Assembly: GCA_905236535.1 (NCBI GenBank)
Contig: CAJOQN010000080.1
Span: 1-9,110 of the forward strand
From: an uncultured Bacilli bacterium
Lineage (GTDB): Bacteria > Bacillota_I > Bacilli_A > RFN20 > CAG-826
Direction of reading: 5' to 3'
Length of the DNA: 9,110 bases
The translations under genes and the position numbers were made by a program. Under the pieces are notes generated by a model, which was not told the DNA's origin, did no database searches, and worked only from the letters and a program-made list of their open reading frames with translations. Of this stretch, positions 1 through 6,240 are shown piece by piece; the stretch's first letter is position 1, and each line of letters opens with the position of its first letter.

Positions 1-25
1 CCTTAAGAAGAGAAAAGAACAATAA
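1..25 (+). CDS. Possible 3' end of an upstream gene
   Basis: In frame 2 the first bases read LKKRKEQ followed by TAA at 23-25, a plausible lysine-rich C-terminus of a protein that begins before the window. The other two frames also stop quickly (TAA at 4-6 and at 33-35), so the choice of frame is a guess. The same bases could instead belong to a structured RNA, because positions 1-6 can pair with 162-167. Confidence 0.2.
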
Positions 26-202
26 AAACTTTTAAAAGGGAATCCGAACTTCCCTTCTAATACAGTTCTATAGAAGATGCATATCTAATAGAACTAAGGA
101 ACTCCAGGAAGCTGACCTTTCCTGGCTCTTCCTTAAAGTTCATTAATAGCTTTAGTGGATTTTAAGGAAGAGACTTAACATCTTTATATAATTATCATTT
201 AT
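26..202 (+). other. Structured intergenic region, possible RNA element
   Basis: No open reading frame of useful length is present, but the stretch is rich in inverted repeats. AAGGGAA (36-42) pairs with TTCCCTT (50-56). AGTTCTA (64-70) pairs with TAGAACT (89-95). A long imperfect hairpin spans 91-141, with GAACT/AGTTC, AAGGAA/TTCCTT and CCAGGAA/TTCCTGG as successive stem blocks. CTTCCTTAAA (128-137) is a perfect partner of TTTAAGGAAG (161-170). Several of these stems share strands, so they exclude each other, as expected of a switching leader or a folded small RNA. The region ends in an intrinsic terminator at 203-224. I could not match it to 6S RNA, tmRNA, RNase P, SRP RNA, a T-box or a common riboswitch. 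The strand is inferred from the terminator. Confidence 0.45.
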
Positions 203-224
203 GAGCGGATAAACCGCTCTTTTT
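203..224 (+). terminator. Intrinsic terminator upstream of pyk
   Basis: GAGCGG (203-208), loop ATAAA, CCGCTC (214-219), then five T (220-224). This GC-rich 6-bp stem followed directly by a T-run is a textbook rho-independent terminator. It ends the upstream gene or RNA, or acts as the off-switch of a leader for pyk, which starts 120 bp downstream. Confidence 0.8.
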
Positions 225-252
225 GAGAATATTTATCAAGATTTTCTGATAT

Positions 253-289
253 AAATAAAAGTTAATGAGATTTTTATTCACTTTTATTT
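253..289 (+). repeat. AT-rich inverted repeat before pyk
   Basis: AAATAAAAGT (253-262) and ACTTTTATTT (280-289) are perfect reverse complements 17 bases apart, and the inner AAT/ATT extends the stem past a mismatch. It could be an operator or an RNA hairpin. It overlaps the weak -35 candidate of pyk, TTTATT (283-288). That candidate lies 17 bp upstream of a better -10 candidate, TATTAT (306-311). Confidence 0.45.
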
Positions 290-311
290 GCTTCTTGTTG
301 TTAAATATTAT
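283..311 (+). promoter_or_regulatory. Candidate pyk promoter
   Basis: TATTAT (306-311) differs from the consensus -10 at one base, but the paired -35 TTTATT (283-288) is poor; spacing is 17 bp. A promoter is expected here because a terminator lies just upstream. Confidence 0.3.
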
Positions 312-312
312 C

Positions 313-336
313 AAAGATTGTAAATCTTTATGAGGG
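313..336 (+). promoter_or_regulatory. 5'-UTR hairpin and RBS of pyk
   Basis: AAAGATT (313-319) and AATCTTT (323-329) form a perfect 7-bp stem with a 3-base loop. It sits two bases before the ribosome binding site GAGGG (332-336), which is 7 bases from the ATG at 344. A hairpin this close to the ribosome site may affect mRNA stability or initiation. Confidence 0.5.
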
Positions 337-343
337 TAAGATT

Positions 344-1759
344 ATGAGAAAAACAAAAATTATATGTACCATTGGTCCTTCCAGCGATAATGAAGAAATT
401 CTTATCGAGATGGCAAGAGAAGGAATGAATGTGGCAAGATGCAATTTTTCTCATGGCTCTCATGAACAACATAAAGCCCGTTTTGAGATGATTAAAAAAG
501 TGAGAGAAGATTTAAATCTTCCTATCGCTATTATGCTTGACACTAAAGGTCCTGAATATCGCATTGGGACTTTTGAAAACGATTCCATCAAATTAAAAGC
601 CGGGGATGAATTTATCTTCACCACTGAAGAGATTGTGGGAAATCAAAACAAAGTTAGTGTGTCATATATAAATCTCAATCAAGAACTTAATCCTGGTGAT
701 GTCATTCTCGTCAACAATGGGTTAGTGAAATTCATTGTTAAAGAAATTAAGGATAACGACATCATCACAAAAGTCGCCATCGGTGGAGTTCTCTCCAACC
801 GTAAATCAATGTCATTCCCTAATAAACATTTAAAACAAATCTTCTTATCTGATAAAGATAAAGACGATCTCCTCTTTGGCATTGAAAACGATGTCGATTT
901 CGTCGCTGCAAGCTTTGTTTCTTGTAAACAAGATTTGCTCGATATGCGTCGTTTCTTAGATGAAAATGGAGGTAAAGACATTGAAATCATCGCCAAAATT
1001 GAAAATAGAAGTGGTGTTGATAACATCGAAGAAATATGTGAAGTTGCGGATGGGGTGATGGTCGCTCGTGGTGATCTAGGAGTGGAAGTCCCCTTCATCG
1101 AAGTTCCCTCTATTCAAAAATCTCTCATTAAGAAATGCCGTATGATGGGAAAGGTGGTCATCACCGCTACGGAAATGCTTGAATCGATGATTAATAATCC
1201 TCGTCCAACGAGAGCGGAAATCAGCGATGTTGCAAACGCGGTTTATGATGGGAGCAGTGCGATTATGCTTTCAGGAGAATCCGCCAGTGGGAAATACCCA
1301 GTTGAAGCGGTCAAAAACATGGCCCAAATCGCCGAATTTACCGAAAGTAAAATTAATTATCGAAAACTATTCTTAGAACAAAATTTCGAAATCAGAAATT
1401 CAATTGATGCGGTCAGTCATGCGACTTGCGATATGGCCATCGACGTCAATGCCAAAGTCATTGTTGTGTCCTCTTTATCAGGAGCGACGGTGAGAATGAT
1501 TTCACGTTTCCGTTGTCCAATTGATATTCTCGGAGTCACCACTTCAGAAAAAGTTTGGTATAAGCTTGCTTTATCTTGGGGTGTTACTCCCGCGATTACT
1601 GGACGTTTTGAACATACCACTCCAATGTTTAACAACGCTCTTAATTTAGCAAAAATGATCTTCTCTTTGAAAAAAGATGACCATGTCGTCTTGACCGGCG
1701 GAGCGGTTGGTATTAAAAAATCCCCCACTAATCTTATCAAACTCGAAGTTGTTAAATAA
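344..1759 (+). CDS. pyk: Pyruvate kinase
   Basis: This enzyme converts phosphoenolpyruvate and ADP to pyruvate and ATP, the last step of glycolysis, in the cytoplasm. The N-terminus KTKIICTIGPSS and NVARCNFSHGS (29-39) match the family. DTKGPEYRIG (66-75) marks the border to the B domain, which runs to about 160. The catalytic lysine lies in IAKIEN (K218, metal ligand E220), followed by ARGDLGVE (241-248) and NPRPTRAEISDVANA (285-299). Residues from about 345 form the C-terminal allosteric domain. E71 of GPE is the residue usually linked to K+ dependence. The length, 471 residues, is that of the basic enzyme and lacks the extra PEP-utiliser-like domain found in Bacillus. One oddity is TATEML at 274-279, where most family members have TATQML. 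The start is supported by GAGGG 7 bases upstream. A Nudix gene follows 3 bp after the stop, so the two are probably cotranscribed. Confidence 0.97.
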   Translation: MRKTKIICTIGPSSDNEEILIEMAREGMNVARCNFSHGSHEQHKARFEMIKKVREDLNLPIAIMLDTKGPEYRIGTFENDSIKLKAGDEFIFTTEEIVGNQNKVSVSYINLNQELNPGDVILVNNGLVKFIVKEIKDNDIITKVAIGGVLSNRKSMSFPNKHLKQIFLSDKDKDDLLFGIENDVDFVAASFVSCKQDLLDMRRFLDENGGKDIEIIAKIENRSGVDNIEEICEVADGVMVARGDLGVEVPFIEVPSIQKSLIKKCRMMGKVVITATEMLESMINNPRPTRAEISDVANAVYDGSSAIMLSGESASGKYPVEAVKNMAQIAEFTESKINYRKLFLEQNFEIRNSIDAVSHATCDMAIDVNAKVIVVSSLSGATVRMISRFRCPIDILGVTTSEKVWYKLALSWGVTPAITGRFEHTTPMFNNALNLAKMIFSLKKDDHVVLTGGAVGIKKSPTNLIKLEVVK

Positions 1760-1762
1760 TAT

Positions 1763-2326
1763 ATGAAATTAAAATCTTTAAAGAAAATATACGAAGGAAA
1801 ATATCTTTCCTATTATATCGCCACATACGAAAACAATAAACATCATCTAAAAGAATACGAATTCACTTCTCGTGATAAAAATTTAACGATGGAAACATTT
1901 GGTAAAACCCGTTCTTTTGGAGTGGGTTTTGTCGCCTATTCTTTAGATAAATCCAAAGTCTTGCTTGAAAAAGAATTTAGATTGGCGACCAATAATTATG
2001 TCTATAATTTTCCGGCTGGCTTAATCGATGAAGGAGAAACTCCTTTGGAGGCCGCAAAAAGAGAATTAAAAGAAGAAACGGGTCTTGATCTCGTGGAATT
2101 AATTGATGTCCTTCCTCCAAGTTTTGCCCTTCCTGGGACCAGTGATGAAATGATGAATATTGTCATTGCTAAATGCACTGGAGAGATTACAGGATCATGC
2201 TATGAAAATGAAGAAATCACTGCGCGATGGTACACTAAAGAAGAAATAAGAAAAATGCTTAAAGAAGGGGCCTATATGAGTGTGAGAACTCAAATGTTTC
2301 TTTATCAGTGGGTTAATGAAGAATAA
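1763..2326 (+). CDS. Nudix hydrolase, ADP-ribose pyrophosphatase type
   Basis: This protein hydrolyses a nucleoside diphosphate linked to another group. The best family match is ADP-ribose pyrophosphatase, which gives AMP and ribose-5-phosphate. The Nudix box is complete: G86, E92, R100-E101-L102, E104-E105 and G107 follow the GX5EX7REUXEEXGU pattern. It is preceded by NFPAGLID, typical of the ADP-ribose subgroup. The 187-residue length also fits. An N-terminal beta-rich segment (about 1-50) probably forms the dimer-domain sheet seen in these enzymes. The ATG lies 3 bp after the pyk stop with no clear Shine-Dalgarno site, so translation probably depends on ribosomes finishing pyk. The substrate is inferred; other nucleotide sugars remain possible. 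Confidence 0.88.
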   Translation: MKLKSLKKIYEGKYLSYYIATYENNKHHLKEYEFTSRDKNLTMETFGKTRSFGVGFVAYSLDKSKVLLEKEFRLATNNYVYNFPAGLIDEGETPLEAAKRELKEETGLDLVELIDVLPPSFALPGTSDEMMNIVIAKCTGEITGSCYENEEITARWYTKEEIRKMLKEGAYMSVRTQMFLYQWVNEE

Positions 2327-2350
2327 GGGTAAAAATTGCCTTTAATGCGA

Positions 2351-2378
2351 TTAAATATCTAGTAAAATTATTTATAAT
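2351..2378 (+). promoter_or_regulatory. Weak candidate promoter
   Basis: A perfect TATAAT lies at 2373-2378, 16 bp after a poor -35 TTAAAT (2351-2356). It could transcribe the phospholipase gene with a leader of about 100 bases. The extended -10 nearer the gene is an alternative. Confidence 0.25.
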
Positions 2379-2456
2379 TTGAACTCTCATATGACCATTA
2401 AAATATTGTTTTAAACTTATTTAGTAGGATAAGTGATATTTTTGTTAAATATTTTT

Positions 2457-2476
2457 TGACAAAAATTTGTCATAAT
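2457..2476 (+). promoter_or_regulatory. Palindrome overlapping an extended -10
   Basis: TGACAAA (2457-2463) and TTTGTCA (2466-2472) are perfect reverse complements around a central AA. The right arm overlaps TGTCATAAT (2468-2476), an extended -10 (TG motif plus CATAAT). Such an arrangement suits a repressor site. Transcription starting 6-7 bases after the -10 would begin at the A of the ATG at 2483, giving a leaderless message. No Shine-Dalgarno site is visible. TTGACA (2456-2461) also resembles a -35, but no good -10 lies at the proper distance. Confidence 0.45.
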
Positions 2477-2482
2477 TAAGAT

Positions 2483-3382
2483 ATGAAATCATCAATAAAA
2501 AAGACCATTGTCATTGTTTCAGTGTCATGTGGAATCATGATTTCCGCTTTTTTAGGCTTTACCCCAATCCTTACTCAAAGAAATAATAATCTTCAATATC
2601 AAGAATGGATGAGTGAGCTTTCCGATGATATCGCCCTCAAAAATATCAATATTCCTGGAAGCCATGACACTCTCGCGAGAACCTCGATCGGTGATCTTTC
2701 AGGAAGATGTCAGTCTCTTTCTTTAAATGATCAATTAAACCTCGGAATTAGATTCTTAGATATCCGTTTAAAACTTGAAAACAATGTCTTAGAGGGCTAT
2801 CACGGTTTTATCGACCAAAATATCAATTTTACAAATGTCACTCATACGGTTGAACAATTCTTAAATAAGCATCCAAGTGAAACCATTATAATGTCAATCA
2901 AAGAAGAAGTTGATTCTTCTAATAGTGATATTACCTTTGAGGATGCTTTGAAAAAGCATATCAATTCATCTTGGATTATCGATCGCACGATTCCAGTGAA
3001 ACTCGGGGATATCAGAGGGAAGATTGTTTTACTTTCCCGTTATAGTAATAATACGATTGGCATTAATGGCATGAATGGATGGAGAAATAGTGAGACCTTT
3101 GTCCTAAATGATTTAAATATCTTGGTCCAAGATAAATATAAAGTGAATAACAGTGATGAAAAGAAAGAAGAAATCATTAAATGCTTCAATGAAACTGGTC
3201 ATGATTTAAAGATTAATTTTTTAAGCGCTTATGATACTTCTTATTTCCCACCTTCATACGCTCCAAGCATCGCTAAAGATATCAATCCTTGGATTAACAA
3301 AGAAATCTCTAATTATAGCGATAGAGGTATCGTTTTATATGATTTTGTTTCTGATGAAACAATGAAAGCGTGGTTTAAATAG
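2483..3382 (+). CDS. PI-PLC X-domain phosphodiesterase, membrane-anchored or secreted
   Basis: The protein resembles bacterial phosphatidylinositol-specific phospholipase C, which cleaves phosphatidylinositol, or GPI anchors, by a two-histidine mechanism outside the cell. Residues 1-7 are basic and 8-27 hydrophobic, forming a signal peptide or anchor. NIPGSHDT holds the first catalytic histidine (H61) with D62. LGIRFLDIRLK holds R95, and GYHG holds the second histidine (H107). PSETIIMSIKEE gives K140, GKIVLLSRY gives R186, VQDKY gives D217 and Y219, and VLYDFV gives D287. All active-site positions known from the Bacillus enzyme have a counterpart, so activity is likely. The 299-residue length is normal. 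C16 lacks a proper lipobox, so a lipoprotein is doubtful. A small membrane protein starts directly after the stop codon. The true lipid substrate is unknown. Confidence 0.88.
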   Translation: MKSSIKKTIVIVSVSCGIMISAFLGFTPILTQRNNNLQYQEWMSELSDDIALKNINIPGSHDTLARTSIGDLSGRCQSLSLNDQLNLGIRFLDIRLKLENNVLEGYHGFIDQNINFTNVTHTVEQFLNKHPSETIIMSIKEEVDSSNSDITFEDALKKHINSSWIIDRTIPVKLGDIRGKIVLLSRYSNNTIGINGMNGWRNSETFVLNDLNILVQDKYKVNNSDEKKEEIIKCFNETGHDLKINFLSAYDTSYFPPSYAPSIAKDINPWINKEISNYSDRGIVLYDFVSDETMKAWFK

Positions 3383-3775
3383 ATGAAAGTCCTTAGATAT
3401 ATCTTTACATATCTCATCGTCACCCTTTTATTCCTCTTAGGACTTGTTTTGACATTCATTGAATCCTTGATCCTTTTCAGCGGTGATTTATTATTGATGA
3501 ACGAACCCATCAAAGAAATCTTTGTCTATATTTTTAGATTCCTCTATTTAACTTCGATTTTAGGAATGTGTGTTTATGTGATAATCATTAATCTTAAAAA
3601 GATGAAAATGACCTTTTATTCCCTCATTCTTGTCGGAGCGATCACCCTTCCATCTTTTTCCTTCTTCTTCCTTTATCAATGGTATCTAGCTTTAAGTATG
3701 ATGGTCTTATTATTAGGATTATTGGTTATCACCTTAATTGAGGCCTTTAATGCTAAAAAAGAAGCCATTAAATAG
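3383..3775 (+). CDS. Small four-helix membrane protein, unknown function
   Basis: I do not recognise this 130-residue protein. It is almost entirely hydrophobic, with likely membrane segments near 6-33, 46-70, 78-98 and 100-121, a lysine-rich loop (LKKMKM, 71-76) and a charged tail (AKKEAIK). Its ATG abuts the TAG stop of the phospholipase gene (TAGATG) and has no separate ribosome site, so it is probably made by ribosomes reinitiating after that gene. This suggests a linked role such as anchoring, export or immunity, but the sequence does not show which. A terminator follows 25 bp later. Confidence 0.75.
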   Translation: MKVLRYIFTYLIVTLLFLLGLVLTFIESLILFSGDLLLMNEPIKEIFVYIFRFLYLTSILGMCVYVIIINLKKMKMTFYSLILVGAITLPSFSFFFLYQWYLALSMMVLLLGLLVITLIEAFNAKKEAIK

Positions 3776-3799
3776 ATTAGAGGATTATTTAAAATTTTT

Positions 3800-3834
3800 A
3801 ATCATCTCCCTCAATCGAAGGAGATTATTTTTTT
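3800..3834 (+). terminator. Intrinsic terminator of the phospholipase pair
   Basis: ATCTCC (3804-3809) pairs with GGAGAT (3820-3825) across a 10-base loop. The stem extends by three A-T pairs past one mismatch and ends in seven T (3828-3834). Confidence 0.8.
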
Positions 3835-3873
3835 AAAAAAAGGCTCTTTATTTAAAAGATGTTATTTTTATTC

Positions 3874-3901
3874 TTAACAAATGTTAAAAAGAGTATACAA
3901 T
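3874..3901 (+). promoter_or_regulatory. Promoter of the PII-like/antiporter operon
   Basis: -35 TTAACA (3874-3879) and -10 TACAAT (3896-3901) each miss the consensus by one base, with 16-bp spacing. The -35 is the left arm of a palindrome, TTAACA-AA-TGTTAA (3874-3887), so a regulator could bind there. It directly follows the previous terminator, as expected for a new transcription unit. Confidence 0.65.
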
Positions 3902-3921
3902 TCAGGTGGTAGGTGATAATT

Positions 3922-4251
3922 ATGAAAAAGATTTTATATTTAGTTATCAAAAGTGGAAAAGAAGCCTACGATACGCTTCAAGAACTTAATCAACAAGGTT
4001 ATAACGCCACTGTGGTCTCCACTGAATCACTTAGAAGAGCCGTGGAATATTATCCGGAAGATCATCATTTTTACAATCTTCGTCATTTTGAAAAAAGTGA
4101 GATTCAAGAATCTATTCTTTGTTTATTTGTTTTAGAGGAAAACAAACTTGAAGATTTAAAAAATATCATCCGCAAGTTCACCAATAATTTTAAAGACATC
4201 AAAGGTTTTATGTTTTCTAAAAATCTCAATGACTATGAGGGAAGCATCTAA
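3922..4251 (+). CDS. PII-like small protein upstream of antiporter
   Basis: This 109-residue cytoplasmic protein has no motif I can name with certainty. The predicted order is strand (KILYLVI, 3-9), helix (about 12-27), strand (NATVVST, 29-35), a His/Tyr-rich stretch (HHFYNLRHF, about 49-57), strand (ILCLFVL, about 66-72), helix (75-91) and a last strand (KGFMFS). That is the beta-alpha-beta-beta-alpha-beta ferredoxin-like fold of PII signalling proteins, with the variable stretch where the T-loop would sit. PII-like proteins often sit beside a transporter they regulate, and an antiporter gene follows 8 bp later. A GTG at 3913 is possible, but it overlaps the ribosome site AGGTG (3911-3915), so I prefer the ATG at 3922. 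Function is inferred from fold pattern and context only. Confidence 0.7.
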   Translation: MKKILYLVIKSGKEAYDTLQELNQQGYNATVVSTESLRRAVEYYPEDHHFYNLRHFEKSEIQESILCLFVLEENKLEDLKNIIRKFTNNFKDIKGFMFSKNLNDYEGSI

Positions 4252-4259
4252 TTAAGATT

Positions 4260-5549
4260 ATGGAATTTCCTTTGTTCATCTATCTTGGACTTCTCTTGCT
4301 TGTCGGTCTATTATCGACAAGATTAATGAAGCTATTAAAACTCCCAAATGTCACTGGTTACATCATCACTGGGATTTTGATGGGGCCCTTTGTCTTTGGT
4401 CTATTCTTTAATAATTTCACCTATGAGAATATCAAAGAAAGCCTTATTTATTCTTATACCTCAAGAATTGGTTGGGTCTCGACCGTGGCTTTAGGCTTCA
4501 TTGCTTTTTCAATTGGGACTTCTTTTAAGAAGTCAGTGTTAAAAGCCGTTGGAAAGAGAGTCATTATCATTACTATTTTTGAAGCTTTGATGGCCTCCAT
4601 CTTGGTTTTAGGAGCGATGGTTATCATTCATTTCATCATTCCAAATGTTGTCTCTTGGGAACTGGTTTTAACCTTAGGAGCGATCGCTAGTGCGACCGCC
4701 CCGGCCGCGACCTTAATGGTCATCAAACAATATCGAGCGAGAGGACCGCTCGTCGACACTCTTTTACCAGTCGTCGCCTTAGATGACGCGGCGGCTTTAA
4801 TTTTATTCTCTATTCTCTTTCAAATCGCGATGAGAATCGCGGGAGGCGGATCATTTGATGTCTATAAAATGATTCTTAAACCTTTAATTGAGATTCTTAT
4901 CTCCTTGGGTTTTGGGGTTGTTTTAGGATTCTTTATCTCTCTTTTAAACGGGTTCTTCCAAAGTCGTAATAATCGATTAATACTTTGTATTGTTTCAATC
5001 TTTATCGCTTTAGGTTTATATGTTTTATTTAAACTTCCAGTGATGGGTGGTTTTGAGCTCTCATCCTTATTAATGTGCATGATGGCGGGAGCGATCTACA
5101 CAAACTTCACTAAAGATGATGGTAAAACTCTCGATTTTATGGATCGTTTTACCTCTCCGATATATATGATGTTCTTTGTGATAAGTGGAGCCTCTCTTGA
5201 TTTATCAATCTTCTTTAACCGTCGTGGATTAATCATCTTAGGGGTCGCTTTAGCATATATTCTCTTTAGAGTGTTTGGCAAATATCTGGGAGCCTTTATT
5301 GGGGCCTCGAGCACAAAATGTGATGCGAAGGTCAAAAAATATCTTGGCTTTGCTTTAATTCCACAAGCTGGGGTGGCCATTGGCTTAGCGACCACCGCCG
5401 GAACTTTATTTAGTGAACACGAAGCCACAAAAGAAGTGGCTGTCTTAATCGTCGCGATTATATTAACGAGTACCTTGGTCTATGAATTAGTGGGTCCTTT
5501 GCTCTCAAAATTCGCGCTTAAAAAGAGTGGTTGTATCCAAGAAGCATAA
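4260..5549 (+). CDS. CPA2-type cation/proton antiporter
   Basis: A 429-residue integral membrane exchanger, probably swapping Na+ or K+ for protons. About 12-13 hydrophobic segments cover residues 4-415. SATAPAATL (144-152) matches the unwound-helix motif, and VVALDDAAALI holds the paired aspartates D175-D176 that bind the ion in electrogenic members such as NapA and NhaA. RFTSPIYMMFFVISGASLDL (296-315) and PQAGVAIGLA (368-377) are the usual late-helix motifs. R337 and K341 lie where NapA-type proteins carry a charged residue opposite the aspartates. There is no C-terminal TrkA/RCK nucleotide-binding domain, and the small gene in front may supply that regulatory function. No good ribosome site precedes the ATG, so it is probably translationally coupled to that gene. 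Ion specificity cannot be read from the sequence. Confidence 0.93.
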   Translation: MEFPLFIYLGLLLLVGLLSTRLMKLLKLPNVTGYIITGILMGPFVFGLFFNNFTYENIKESLIYSYTSRIGWVSTVALGFIAFSIGTSFKKSVLKAVGKRVIIITIFEALMASILVLGAMVIIHFIIPNVVSWELVLTLGAIASATAPAATLMVIKQYRARGPLVDTLLPVVALDDAAALILFSILFQIAMRIAGGGSFDVYKMILKPLIEILISLGFGVVLGFFISLLNGFFQSRNNRLILCIVSIFIALGLYVLFKLPVMGGFELSSLLMCMMAGAIYTNFTKDDGKTLDFMDRFTSPIYMMFFVISGASLDLSIFFNRRGLIILGVALAYILFRVFGKYLGAFIGASSTKCDAKVKKYLGFALIPQAGVAIGLATTAGTLFSEHEATKEVAVLIVAIILTSTLVYELVGPLLSKFALKKSGCIQEA

Positions 5550-5565
5550 TATCTTTTTATTATAT

Positions 5566-5597
5566 AAAAACATGGTCTTATTCTTGACCATGTTTTT
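5566..5597. terminator. Bidirectional terminator between convergent genes
   Basis: AAAAACATGGTC (5566-5577) and GACCATGTTTTT (5586-5597) form a perfect 12-bp stem with an 8-base loop. A-rich and T-rich arms let it stop transcription from both sides. The TAA of the minus-strand gene lies in the loop, and one arm encodes that protein's last residues. Confidence 0.88.
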
Positions 5598-6189
5598 CTA
5601 ATTCATCCTCATAAATCTTTTTACGGAGATGACGTTTTCGATTAGAGATTTTCGGGATGTTAATTCCAAGGCCTAGACCTAGGAATACAATAAAGCCGAC
5701 AGCAAATAACCAAATTGATATTTCAAATAAATAAGTGAATATAATACTCATTTCAAGAGGTATTTCTCCCCCGTACATATTAGGATACCAGATTAAGAAC
5801 AAAGTATCTAAAAAGATACTGATAAAAATCGATAATAAAGAGACACCAGAGAGAATACAAAGGACCGTCAAAGAAGTTTTAAATCTTCGAATATCACCTT
5901 CGTATTGTTTCTTTTGGGCTCTCGTGATGTATTTTCGTGGATCAAATATCAATTGTCCATGATAGACGCCTTCACCTTTTTCAAGAAGATATGATTCATT
6001 ATGAGAAATGACCTTTTGACAAGCTGGACAAGTGATATATCCAAAAGGATGATGACGATGAGGGGTAATATCCTGACGAGTGTATACAACTTTAGATTTG
6101 CAATAAGGGCAAGTGCATTCAAACTTGTCATTGGGATTATAGGGAGTTTGTTCAATAACTTCGATAGCCATATTTATATGATAAACCAT
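5578..6189 (-). CDS. Zinc-ribbon protein with two membrane segments
   Basis: I do not recognise a named family. With the ATG at 6189 the protein has 203 residues. An N-terminal zinc ribbon uses CPYC (C27, C30) and CPAC (C54, C57), separated by a His-rich linker (PHRHH). A middle region with basic residues follows. Two hydrophobic segments lie at about 106-134 and 145-175, and the tail is highly charged (RKRHLRKK... EDELEKHGQE). The ribbon probably faces the cytoplasm. Three starts are possible. The TTG at 6210 has no ribosome site. The ATG at 6189 has AAGG six bases upstream and is my choice. The ATG at 6171 has no ribosome site. It is the only minus-strand gene, and it diverges from the Xre-GlmM operon with a shared 185-bp control region. 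Confidence 0.75.
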   Translation of the reverse strand: MVYHINMAIEVIEQTPYNPNDKFECTCPYCKSKVVYTRQDITPHRHHPFGYITCPACQKVISHNESYLLEKGEGVYHGQLIFDPRKYITRAQKKQYEGDIRRFKTSLTVLCILSGVSLLSIFISIFLDTLFLIWYPNMYGGEIPLEMSIIFTYLFEISIWLFAVGFIVFLGLGLGINIPKISNRKRHLRKKIYEDELEKHGQE

Positions 6190-6218
6190 AAAAAGCCTTG
6201 ATTTAAGCAAAATAATTT

Positions 6219-6240
6219 TAAGATAAACAAAAATATCTTA
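6219..6240 (-). repeat. Inverted repeat in the divergent intergenic region
   Basis: TAAGATA (6219-6225) and TATCTTA (6234-6240) are perfect reverse complements 8 bases apart. The pair spans the -10 and probable start point of the minus-strand promoter, so it could be an operator or a leader hairpin for the zinc-ribbon gene. Confidence 0.4.

Noticed and set aside
36..56. Minus-strand hairpin with loop like a tRNA T-arm (GTTCGGA)
   Set aside because: With the T-loop in register the stem does not pair, and no acceptor or anticodon arms surround it.
26..224. 6S RNA, tmRNA, T-box or glmS ribozyme
   Set aside because: No tRNA-like ends, no T-box core sequence, no long rod with a central bubble, and no recognisable ribozyme core.
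2327..2345. Terminator after the Nudix gene
   Set aside because: The best stem is only four to five base pairs and is not followed by a T-run, so it is too weak to call.
2483..2560. Lipoprotein signal at C16 of the phospholipase
   Set aside because: The residues before the cysteine (SVS) do not fit the lipobox, which needs L, V or I at -3.
3913..3921. GTG start adding MII to the PII-like protein
   Set aside because: The GTG overlaps the ribosome binding site AGGTG, which is properly spaced for the ATG at 3922.
6190..6210. TTG start of the zinc-ribbon protein at 6210
   Set aside because: No ribosome site precedes it, while AAGG is well placed for the ATG at 6189.
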